From assembly GCA_019243975.1 (NCBI GenBank), contig JAFATL010000266.1, forward strand, positions 1-12,798: a stretch of DNA of 12,798 nt, written 5' to 3'. Under the pieces are notes generated by a model. The model made no database searches. It saw nothing but the letters and a program-made list of their open reading frames with translations, and was not told the origin of the DNA. This DNA comes from Actinomycetota bacterium. GTDB taxonomy: Bacteria > Actinomycetota > Acidimicrobiia > Acidimicrobiales > JAFATL01. The translations under genes were made by a program, and so were the position numbers. This document shows, in pieces, positions 1 through 6,691 of this stretch; the stretch's first letter is position 1, and every line of letters starts with the position of its first letter.

Positions 1-2
1 TT

Positions 3-680
3 TGGGCGGAGCTCCCCGAAGCCGACGAGCCTGAGCGGGAGCCCACCGCAACATGGCTTGCTGACCGGTTCCTGCTGACGTTCGTTGATCAATGGGCGAC
101 GCCCTCGCTCAGCTTTGAGTACCGCTGGGAGCGCGGAGAGCTGAGCACGTCAGTCGACCCTGGTGAATTGACACTTCGATCCGTGCCCAAGGACAAGCTC
201 AACGCGGAGATCGCTGCGCGGGCCGTATCCGGAGCAGGCGGCGAGTATCAGCGCAGCCTGCTGACTCGGGCCGTCGAGCTTCTCGAGGCGCGTCAGTTTG
301 CGAATGCCGCGGCGCTGTTTGAGGGCGCCCTGGCGGTCTCGCCGACGTTGTGGGTCCGTAACTGCCTGGCCTTCTGTCTCATTCCCGTGGAGACGAGTTC
401 GGCGGCACAGATGTTGAATGAACTACTTGATGAGGGCTTCGACCCTCCTCTCGTGCGAGCCAATCTTGCAGCGGCGAGTCGGCTGAGCGGCTCGATCGAG
501 GACACTCGCGATCATGCCGTAGCCGGTCTCGCCCTCTTGGAAGGTCGCAGCCGGCCTCCGGCGTTTCTTTGGCGCTTCGGCGAGAGCGAGGTCTTCCTAG
601 CTCAGATCGACCTGGAGCGATACCTGCGCGACGTTCTCAGTTGGGCCGAAGGGCAACCGCTAGGAACCGGCGATCAGTGA
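3..680 (+). CDS. TPR-like hypothetical protein, 5' end outside window
   Basis: The reading frame is open from base 3 to a TGA at 678-680, so the start lies to the left of the window. A TTG at 168 would give 170 residues, but sensible coding continues upstream of it (acidic stretch, then TWLADRFLLTFVDQW), so that is not the true start. The C-terminal half has helical, alanine-rich repeats: SLLTRAVELLEARQFANAA is followed by ALFEGALAVSP, the spacing of a tetratricopeptide helix pair, and a second degenerate pair follows around the NLAAASRLSGSIED stretch. TPR domains usually mediate protein-protein contacts; the partner cannot be told. The gene is convergent with the GNAT toxin and overlaps its 3' end by 21 bases. 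Base composition is lower in GC than the rest of the window, consistent with a mobile-element cargo gene. The function is not recognised. Confidence 0.7.
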   Translation, partial: WAELPEADEPEREPTATWLADRFLLTFVDQWATPSLSFEYRWERGELSTSVDPGELTLRSVPKDKLNAEIAARAVSGAGGEYQRSLLTRAVELLEARQFANAAALFEGALAVSPTLWVRNCLAFCLIPVETSSAAQMLNELLDEGFDPPLVRANLAAASRLSGSIEDTRDHAVAGLALLEGRSRPPAFLWRFGESEVFLAQIDLERYLRDVLSWAEGQPLGTGDQ

Positions 681-1175
681 CCTCGCCTGCTTCATGTGCA
701 GGAACAGATGCAGTGGATCGGTCGGGGACTCCTGAAACTCGGCCTGATGCATGTAGAAACGACGAGCGTCGTCGTCTCTCGCATGGATGAGGAGCGCGCG
801 AACTCCCGCATCCTCTGCGATGCGCACAGAGCGCCTGATCGCATCGACTAGCAGTCCCCGGCCGATCCCACTGCCGTGCTCCTTCCTCGAGACGGCGAGC
901 CTCGCGAGGAGCAGGCAGCCGATTTGGGATGGGACTCCGCCTTTCTTGAGCTCATCCGGTGCGTCCGCTCTCTCGACGCCCGCCGTCGCCAAGGCGTAGT
1001 ACCCCACAACGATGTCGCCGCGAGTCGCGACGAAGACCCTCGCGTTGCCAGACACGTGATTCGTCCAGCCGTATTGCCGAAGCCAGGTGTCCAGCTCCTC
1101 CGCTCCGCTGTCGAAGTCATCGATCCGATGGTGCTTGTCGAGCGGAGCCGGAGGGGTGAGCAGAACCTCGGCCAT
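660..1175 (-). CDS. GNAT-family acetyltransferase toxin (TacT type)
   Basis: This 171-residue protein is a GCN5-type N-acetyltransferase of the TA class. Characterised relatives (TacT, AtaT) block translation by acetylating the amino group of aminoacyl-tRNA with acetyl-CoA. Seen here: an N-terminal strand with the conserved HRIDDFDSG and LDTWLRQ segments, VFVATRGDIVVGYYAL, the acetyl-CoA pyrophosphate loop RKEHGSGIGRGLL (residues 97-109), and RRFYMHQAEFQESP with Tyr141 at the place of the catalytic tyrosine of TacT. The start was set at the ATG at 1173-1175 because homology begins there; 40 upstream codons overlap the antitoxin and look like shadow. It begins 7 bases after the antitoxin stop with no clear SD of its own, suggesting translational coupling. 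All key elements look intact, so it is probably active. The target tRNA cannot be predicted. Confidence 0.9.
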   Translation of the reverse strand: MAEVLLTPPAPLDKHHRIDDFDSGAEELDTWLRQYGWTNHVSGNARVFVATRGDIVVGYYALATAGVERADAPDELKKGGVPSQIGCLLLARLAVSRKEHGSGIGRGLLVDAIRRSVRIAEDAGVRALLIHARDDDARRFYMHQAEFQESPTDPLHLFLHMKQARSLIAGS

Positions 1176-1182
1176 GGAGGGA

Positions 1183-1488
1183 TCAGCCGTCGGTTGCCTG
1201 ATCGAAGACGGTGGGCTCAGAAAGCAGCCGCTTGAGCTTCGGGGTATCGAGCGCTGGCGCATCGAGTAGCGCCTCCAACCGTTCCCAGTCTTCACCCGAC
1301 AGCACGAACCAACGCCGGTCCGCTAGGACCCGTTCTGCGTTGGATGTAGCGCTCTCCAAAACGAACTCAGTCATGCTCTTGTCGAGGGCCGCGGCGGCTC
1401 GGCGGATGAGCTGCTGCTGCTGTTGAGACGCGCGCAGATTCAACCGGGAATCTCGTTGGCCCCGATCCGTGACTACGTGCTCGGACAT
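1183..1488 (-). CDS. DUF1778 ribbon-helix-helix antitoxin (TacA type)
   Basis: This 101-residue protein is the cognate antitoxin, encoded first in the operon. Residues 14-21 (SRLNLRAS) match the N-terminal DNA-contacting strand of ribbon-helix-helix proteins, followed by two helices (LIRRAAAALDKSMTEFVLES) and then the C-terminal toxin-binding tail typical of DUF1778 (FVLSGEDWERLEALLDAP, LKRLLSEP). In this family the RHH domain represses its own promoter, more tightly with toxin bound, and the C-terminal tail covers the toxin active site. The ATG at 1486-1488 was chosen over one 12 codons upstream because GGAGGAGG lies 7 bases before it. A run of five glutamines (residues 22-26), written mainly with CAG, sits between strand and helix and is mildly unusual. 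The toxin follows 7 bases downstream. Confidence 0.88.
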   Translation of the reverse strand: MSEHVVTDRGQRDSRLNLRASQQQQQLIRRAAAALDKSMTEFVLESATSNAERVLADRRWFVLSGEDWERLEALLDAPALDTPKLKRLLSEPTVFDQATDG

Positions 1489-1538
1489 CCGAGGGCCTCC
1501 TCCATCCGTACGTACGTTGTGCACGTCGCTGGGGGGCT

Positions 1539-1567
1539 ATTGTACATACAAGAGGATCAGTCGGCAA
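1539..1567 (-). promoter_or_regulatory. Probable sigma70-type promoter of the toxin-antitoxin operon
   Basis: Read on the minus strand, TTGCCG (1567-1562) is followed after exactly 17 bases by TACAAT (1544-1539), close to the TTGACA/TATAAT consensus. It points at the antitoxin ATG about 50 bases further on. Short palindromes overlap or follow it: TGTACA (1541-1546), GTGCAC (1519-1524) and GTACGTAC (1508-1515). These are plausible half-sites for autoregulation by the ribbon-helix-helix antitoxin, but operator identity is inference. Confidence 0.6.
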
Positions 1568-1622
1568 GGTGGTGTCGGGTCTTTAGCTGACGAGCTATCG
1601 AGCAGGCCGAACAGAGGTCCGC

Positions 1623-1673
1623 CTTCTACCGAAACTTCTACCGGACCGGTTGAAGTCCGGTAGAAGCCGGTAG
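1623..1673. repeat. Cluster of inverted and direct repeats around CTTCTACCG; possible terminator
   Basis: CTTCTACCGGA at 1635-1645 is perfectly inverted as TCCGGTAGAAG at 1656-1666 around a 10-base loop. The first nine bases of the arm are also repeated directly at 1623-1631, and CCGGTAG recurs at 1667-1673. On the minus strand the 11-bp stem is followed by TTTC, a poor U tract. It could therefore act as a weak terminator between the c-di-GMP operon and the TA operon, or be a binding or recombination site of the integrated element. The TAG that ends the seven-helix protein's reading frame lies inside it. Confidence 0.55.
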
Positions 1674-2534
1674 CACGGTCCAACACGCAGATCGAGAAAA
1701 CCGCAGGTCAGCGGCACTTGTCAGCATCGACCAATATCGATCCATAGGCGCCGGACCAGAGTTCAAGTCCCCCCTCGCCCACCGACCGGGGTCGCTGTCG
1801 ACGACGCCGGGACCGTCGTTCCAGTCGTGCAGCGACTCGCGGTACAGGCTGCGCACCACCCAGAGGAAGTACAGCCCGGCGGGAATCGACAGCCAGTCGA
1901 TGGCGAAGCCGTGGATGTCGGGCACGTAGCGGCCGCTGACCGCATAGGCGGCCCACACCGCGTGCATCAAGGCGCACGTCGGGAAGATCACCGACAGGCA
2001 GATGCCTGACACCGACCAGCCGCCCATCCCCGGCCGGTTGGCGAGCTGCGTCCGCAGGATGAACCAGCCGATCGCCATGTAGATCGGCACGAGGATCAGG
2101 TTGGCCACCACCATGGCGCCGACGTGGTGCAGCCCGCCGGCCACCCGGGCGATGGCCAGCACCATCACGACGAGGTACGCGCCGGACACGATCGGCAGGG
2201 CGGCCAGCCACCGCGGCGTGCCGAACACGAAGCGGTCGCCCCGGCCGCCGACGAACGCCTCGATGCGCAGGTACAGCCACAGCACGCCCACCGGGAGCCC
2301 GACGACCACCGCGAACAGGTCGAGGCCGCCGCCGGCTCGGCCCGCGATGGCCACGTGCAGGCCGTGGTCGAAGTGGTGCGGGCCGCACGTGAACGCCATG
2401 AAGATCCACGCCAACCCGAAGTGGGAGAAGCCGTAGGTGCGGGCGTCGCGCCGCATCTCGATGACCGTCATCACGCCGTAGCCGGTGTAGGCGAGGCCGA
2501 GGACGATGTTGGTCAGGGCGACCAGTGCAGTCAT
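1638..2534 (-). CDS. Seven-helix membrane protein with His-rich motifs, partner of the GGDEF-EAL-ATPase protein
   Basis: The frame gives 298 residues. About seven hydrophobic segments can be traced at roughly residues 1-25, 37-60, 70-93, 105-130, 135-158, 172-197 and 208-232. Histidines cluster in or near the membrane: CGPHHFDHGLHV in helix 2, GGLHHVGAM at helix 5 and CALMHAVW in helix 6. This could be a metal or haem site, as MHYT sensor domains have, although the MHYT signature itself is absent. The ATG at 2532-2534 has AGGAG six to seven bases upstream and overlaps the stop of the upstream gene as ATGA, so the two are probably made together. From about residue 254 the reading frame runs through the tRNA relic, so the last 45 or so residues (from GDLNSGP on) are probably foreign and not part of the ancestral protein. 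I do not recognise a named family; a sensory role is inferred. Confidence 0.75.
   Translation of the reverse strand: MTALVALTNIVLGLAYTGYGVMTVIEMRRDARTYGFSHFGLAWIFMAFTCGPHHFDHGLHVAIAGRAGGGLDLFAVVVGLPVGVLWLYLRIEAFVGGRGDRFVFGTPRWLAALPIVSGAYLVVMVLAIARVAGGLHHVGAMVVANLILVPIYMAIGWFILRTQLANRPGMGGWSVSGICLSVIFPTCALMHAVWAAYAVSGRYVPDIHGFAIDWLSIPAGLYFLWVVRSLYRESLHDWNDGPGVVDSDPGRWARGDLNSGPAPMDRYWSMLTSAADLRFSRSACWTVLPASTGLQPVR
1760..1783 (+). other. tRNA 3'-end relic, putative attR of an integrated element
   Basis: The plus strand reads G, then T-loop TTCAAGT (1762-1768), then CCCCC, CTCGCCC, A and CC. This is exactly the 7+5+7+1 spacing of the T-loop, 3' T-stem, 3' acceptor strand, discriminator base and start of CCA of a tRNA. 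Upstream, the five bases that should pair with the T-stem (CAGAG) do not, and no GGGCGAG acceptor 5' strand or anticodon arm is present around 1705-1760. It is therefore a fragment, not a gene. Such fragments are left at the distal end of elements that integrate into tRNA 3' ends; the orientation would place the element to the left, where GC is lower and the TA operon lies. On the opposite strand it encodes the GDLNSGP tail of the membrane protein. Confidence 0.55.
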
Positions 2535-5229
2535 GTCGTTCTCCTGGGGGTGACGCCGATCTGTCGCATGAACTCTCGGATGGAGGAGTCCTCGCCCAGG
2601 TCGGGACGAGGCTGTTTCCGCGCGTGGCGGCCTTGGCCGATCGGGGCACGGCGAACGTGAACGTCGTGCCCTTGCCCTTGGCCGACTTGACCGATACCTC
2701 GCCGCCCATCGACTCGACCAGGGAGCGCACGACGTAGAGCCCGATGCCCGTTCCCCGTCGCCGGTTGCCGCCAGGCAAGTCGGCCTGCCAGAACTGCTCG
2801 AAGCAGCGCTTGCTCTCGTCGGGGGTCATGCCGATGCCGTAGTCGGCGACGCTGACGCGCACCCAGCGCCGGTCGGCGGTGGCGCTGACGACGATGGGGC
2901 GGTCGTCGCCCGAGTACGCCAGCGCGTTGCCGAGCAGGTGATCGAGCACCGTCTTGATGGCACCTGCATCGGCGTAGGCGGACGCCAGGTTGCCAGGCGC
3001 CTGCAGCACGGCCTTGCGCCCTGCGGTGCTCCGCAGCGCCTCGACGCGGTCGGCGAGCAACGGGCGAAGCTCGACGATCGTGGGCTCCAAGGCCACGTCG
3101 CGGGGCCGCCGCTGCCACTCGCGGAGCGCGTCGGGCGTGACCGGCCGGCTCCAGTAGAAGCCCTGCGCCCGGTCGGCGCGCAGGGCGCGCAGGGCAACAA
3201 GTTGCTCCTCTTCCTCCACGCCCTCGCCGACCACCGACAGCCCCAACGCGTGGGAGAGGTTGACGATGGCGGCGACGATGGCGTCGGCGGCGGGGTCGAA
3301 GCCGAGCTCGGAGACGAACGAGCGGTCGATCTTGACGATGTCGACAGGGAAGCGGCGCAGGTAGCTGAGCGACGAGTAGCCCGTACCGAAGTCGTCGATA
3401 GCCAGCCGCACCCCCAGCTCCTTGAGCACGTGGAGGGCGCCGATGGCGCTCTCGACGTCTTCCATGAGCACGCTCTCGGTGATCTCCAGGCACAGACGTC
3501 CGGGCTGGAGCCCGCTGTCACGCAGGGCGTCGGCAACCGTTGCCGCCAGGTCGGGGTTGGCCAGCTGGCGGGCCGACAGGTTGACCGACAGCGAGAGCGG
3601 TTCGGCCCCCGGTGGCGTTTCCCACGCCGCCACCTCCGCGCACGCGGTGCGGAGCACCCACGCGCCGAGCGGGATGATCAAGCCGGTGTCCTCGGCCACC
3701 GAGATGAACTCGAGCGGGCCGATGAGGCCGAGGTCGGGGTGCTCCCAGCGCACCAGGGCCTCCACTCCCACGCCCGCCTCGTTCACCAGGTCGACGTCGG
3801 GTTGGTAGAGCACGCGCAGCTCTGACCGGTCGAGGGCGCGCTGCAGCTCGGCGGCGCGTTGCACTCGCGCCGCGCTCCGTGCGCGAGCCTCCTGGTCGAA
3901 CACCTCGTAGCGGTCGCGGCCGAGCTCTTTGGCGTGGTACATGGCGGCGTCGGCCTCGCGCAGCACGATGTCGGGGGTGGCAGCGTGGTCCTCGGTACCG
4001 GAGATGCCGATGCTGGCGCTCACGGCCACGCGCCGGCCGTCGATCGCAACCGGCTGGCCCAAGGCCGCCAGGATGCGCCCCGCCACTTCGGTCGCCTTCT
4101 CGATCGAGGGCAGTTCCTCGCACAGCACCGCGAACTCGTCCCCGCCGAAGCGGGCCACCGTGTCGCCGTAGCGCACAAGGTCGCGCAACCGGGTGGCGGT
4201 CTCGATCAAGACCTGATCACCCGCTTGGTGGCCGAGACCGTCGTTCACCGGCTTGAGCCGGTCGAGGTCGATGAACAAGACGGCGACGACACCCGGGCTG
4301 TGCTCGAGGCGCTCCAGCGCTCGTGACAAGCGATCGGTGAACAACGTGCGGTTGGGCAGACCGGTGAGGGGATCGTGCAGCGCCTGGTGGGCGAGGCGCG
4401 CTTCGTCGTGCTTGCGGTCGGTGATGTCCTGCGATGTGCCGACGGCGCGAATGGCGCGCTCGTTCTCGCGCAAGATGCGCCAGCGGCTGTGGAACCAGCG
4501 CGCGTCGCCGTCGACGAGCATGCGCAGGTCGCAACCGGCGCCGTCCTCGCCGGCGTCGATGGCATCGAACACCGCGTCGAGCAACGGTCGGTCGTCGGCG
4601 TGGACGACGCCGAACACGAGGTCGCGCGTCGGCTCGGTGTCTGGCGCGATGTCGAGCATGCGGTACAGCTGGGCCGACCACTGCAGCTTGCCCGAAACCA
4701 GGTCGACCTCCCAGCTCCCGACCTGGGTTATGGCCTGCGCCTCCTGCAGTTGCGCGTCGCTGGACTCGAGCGCCCGCGTGAGCTGGCGTTGCTCCGAGAC
4801 GTCGTGGGCGAGCACCAGACGCGCGGCGCGGCCGTTGAAGGTCACCGGCGACGTCGTGATCTCGACGTCGATGACCGTGCCGTCGCGCGAGATGTGGCGC
4901 CAGCCTTCCGATCGGTCCCGGGGGGCGTCGCGCACCCGAGCAACGTCGGCCTCGAGCAGCGGCACGTCCTCGGCCGGGCGGATGTCGCGCGCCGTGCGGG
5001 TGAGGAACTCGGCGCGGCTCCAGCCGTAGTGCGCCAGCGCCGCGTCGTTGACCTCGAGGAAGGCCAGCGTCTCCAGGTCGAACACCCACATCGGCAGCGG
5101 GATGGCGTCGAGCAACCCGCGGAACGTCTCGACGTCGGTGTCACCCGGCCCGGCGCCGACGCGCAGCGGGGTCAAGAAGTCGAACACGGTCGCAGCTGCG
5201 CCGTCGACGCTCGCCGCGCTCGTGGTCAT
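2531..5229 (-). CDS. PAS-PAS-GGDEF-EAL protein with C-terminal HATPase domain (c-di-GMP synthesis/breakdown); 3' frameshift likely
   Basis: Residues counted from the ATG at 5227-5229: PAS 1 at about 33-150, PAS 2 at 160-275, GGDEF at 283-445, EAL at 455-710, HATPase_c at 715-863. The cyclase site is canonical (GGDEF 362-366) with an inhibitory RYGD (353-356) five residues before it. The phosphodiesterase residues are present: EAL 490-492, N550, E582, DD 612-613, K633, E669, QG 689-690. The ATPase has an N-box (LLGNALAYS), DYGIG and GTGIGL. No HisKA/DHp helix or phosphoacceptor His separates EAL from the ATPase. No membrane helix is seen, so it is cytosolic. In the frame of residue 1 there is no stop until 1708, deep inside the downstream gene. 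The neighbouring -1 frame ends DLGEDSSIREFMRQIGV..., then a TGA overlapping the next ATG. The true protein is probably 899 residues with a shift near 2600-2655. The start is moderately certain; the SD is weak. Confidence 0.85.
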
Positions 5230-5264
5230 CTGGCCGATTCCGTCCCTTCGCCGACAGATCCGCC

Positions 5265-5308
5265 GAGGTCGGTTCCAGCCGCCCGGCACCGTCGCCGGGC
5301 GGAACCTC
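5265..5308 (-). promoter_or_regulatory. Strong hairpin in the leader of the GGDEF-EAL-ATPase gene
   Basis: GCCCGGC (5281-5287) pairs with GCCGGGC (5294-5300) around a 6-base loop. The stem is extended after a 4-base bulge by GGTTCC (5271-5276) with GGAACC (5301-5306). GAGGT and ACCTC offer an alternative outer pairing. It sits 36-79 bases upstream of the ATG at 5229. It could be a 5'-UTR control element, or simply GC-rich DNA between divergent genes. It does not carry the conserved core bases of c-di-GMP-I riboswitches. Confidence 0.35.
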
Positions 5309-5474
5309 GTCACTAGGGGAATCGGCGTTGCGGCGGCCCGACTTGAGGTCTTGGCGCCGATCGTGGCGGGATGGCCCGCAACGGTTGATGCGGGCAATCA
5401 CCCCGCGGAACCATGTGCGATCGACCACCCAGAATGGTCCTCAACGGACGGATCGGGGCAGCCGACACACAGGT

Positions 5475-5687
5475 ATGCCCCAACCCGTCGAGACACGCGT
5501 CGCTCGCTGCGGCACCTGCCAGGAAGTTGTTCCCGTCGCCGGCAACACCATCCGTCTCACGGGGGCCAACCCGGCGACGCACGTCGGCGCCGATGGCGAG
5601 GTCGCCCTCGCCCCGGCCCGGGCGGTGTCGTGGCTGCTGGTGTGCCCGGTGTGCCGTCGCCGCACGCGCATCACCGATCTGGACTGA
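5475..5687 (+). CDS. Small zinc-ribbon protein, hypothetical
   Basis: The product is 70 residues with two CxxC knuckles, CGTC at residues 12-15 and CPVC at 57-60, separated by a predicted beta-rich stretch. Two such pairs in a protein this size normally hold one zinc ion. The C-terminal CPVCRRRTRITDLD resembles the end of many small zinc-ribbon proteins, but I know no specific function. The ATG at 5475 was chosen because recognisable sequence starts there; 49 further upstream codons in the frame look random. No good SD is visible. The gene is divergent from the GGDEF-EAL-ATPase gene (245 bases between starts) and convergent with the membrane cyclase, whose stop is 17 bases away. Confidence 0.6.
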   Translation: MPQPVETRVARCGTCQEVVPVAGNTIRLTGANPATHVGADGEVALAPARAVSWLLVCPVCRRRTRITDLD

Positions 5688-5704
5688 CGCCGGCAACGGC
5701 TCCG

Positions 5705-6691
5705 TCAGGCGGCGGCTGCCTCGGCGATCACTGTGCGCCCGCCGCCCCGCCGTTTCGCCTCGTACAGCGCGGCGTCGGCCCGGGCGACCAGTTCGTCGCC
5801 GGCGTCGCCCGGTTGCCAGCGGGCCAGTCCGGCGGAGAAGCGGACGTCGGTCGGGGTGGCCGCCCGGAGGCGCTCGAGCGCCTCGGTGGCCAGCGCCGGC
5901 TCGGTGTCGGGCAGCAGCACCGCGAACTCGTCACCGCCGAAGCGCGTCAGCACGTCGGAGCCGCGGATCGCCGCTTGCCACGCGTGCGCCGCCTCCTGCA
6001 GGAGGCGGTCACCGGCCAGGTGACCCTGCGCGTCGTTGAGCGCCTTGAAGTCGTCGAGGTCGATGAGGGCGACGCACAACGGCCGCTGCGCTCGGTCGGC
6101 CCGGGCCACCTCCCGCCTGATGAGCTCCTCCCAGGCGCGCCGGTTGCCCAGTCCGGTGAGGGCGTCGGTACGGGCCGAGCGCCGCACCTCGGCGTTGAGC
6201 GAGGCCACCACCGCGCCGGCCACCCCGGCGGTGCCGAGCACGAACAACCACTGGCCCGGCCCGGCGCGGTCGTGCTGGTACATCAGTATCCCGGCATAGG
6301 TGACGCCGACCCACCCCAGGTGGGCGAGCGCCACCCGCCACCGGAAGAAATGGAAGGCGTAGAGGGCCACCCATACGTAGAGGATGGCGGTGGTGAGCGA
6401 GCCCTCGTGGCCGTTGCCGAAGTACACGCCTGCGGTGACGAAGCCGGTCCCGGCCGCCAGCACGGCGTGGATCGCCCAGAGGGGGAGCCGGCCCCGCGCC
6501 AGGAGGAGCAGGGCTGCGAACGGGTAGCCGCTGGCGGCCACCAGTGCGATGGCGGCGTCGTTGCCGCCCTTCCAGTGCGGGACCGCCAACGTGACCAGCG
6601 CCAAGGTGGCGCCGGCCAGGAAGAGGATGCCCAGGGCCAGCTCCATCTGGCGGCGGTCCCAGCGGTGCTCGGGCGCGGCCTCGTGGTTCAC
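5705..6691 (-). CDS. Membrane-bound GGDEF diguanylate cyclase
   Basis: This 328-residue protein makes c-di-GMP from two GTP. About six transmembrane helices fill residues 17-165 (for example MELALGILFLAGATLALVTL and FVLGTAGVAGAVVASL), a cytosolic GGDEF domain starts at ARTDALTGLGNRRAW (about 173), and the signature GGDEF is at 252-256. An intact inhibitory site RGSD lies at 243-246, five residues before it, so product inhibition is expected. No EAL domain. The GTG at 6691 overlaps the TGA of the preceding Thr/Pro-rich gene (GTGA), which points to coupled translation; the first ATG is 15 codons further in and is an alternative. The six-helix region has no recognised sensor signature to my eye. 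The protein ends in a short Ala tail. Confidence 0.9.
   Translation of the reverse strand: MNHEAAPEHRWDRRQMELALGILFLAGATLALVTLAVPHWKGGNDAAIALVAASGYPFAALLLLARGRLPLWAIHAVLAAGTGFVTAGVYFGNGHEGSLTTAILYVWVALYAFHFFRWRVALAHLGWVGVTYAGILMYQHDRAGPGQWLFVLGTAGVAGAVVASLNAEVRRSARTDALTGLGNRRAWEELIRREVARADRAQRPLCVALIDLDDFKALNDAQGHLAGDRLLQEAAHAWQAAIRGSDVLTRFGGDEFAVLLPDTEPALATEALERLRAATPTDVRFSAGLARWQPGDAGDELVARADAALYEAKRRGGGRTVIAEAAAA

Noticed and set aside
1408..1427. CTG/CAG trinucleotide run as a variable repeat
   Set aside because: It is only about five units, encodes the glutamine run of the antitoxin, and alone is no evidence of phase variation.
1705..1783. A complete tRNA gene at the T-loop-like sequence
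   Set aside because: There is no 5' acceptor strand, D arm or anticodon arm at the right distances, and the 5' T-stem does not pair. Only the 3' end is present.
1708..2530. About 270 additional C-terminal residues of the GGDEF-EAL-ATPase frame
   Set aside because: The extension is Arg/Pro/His-rich, without domain character, and is the out-of-frame shadow of the membrane protein gene, which has a good SD, helices and an ATGA junction.
2605..2635. Programmed -1 slippage at CGGAAAC
   Set aside because: The heptamer does not fit X-XXY-YYZ (it begins CGG, not GGG), and re-pairing in the -1 frame would be poor in both sites. An indel is simpler.
2938..3825. Long plus-strand frames opposite the GGDEF-EAL gene
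   Set aside because: They are typical antisense frames of GC-rich coding DNA, with no start signals or recognisable domains.
5229..5475. A c-di-GMP-I riboswitch before the GGDEF-EAL-ATPase gene
   Set aside because: The conserved core bases of that class were looked for on both strands and not found; only a generic hairpin is present.
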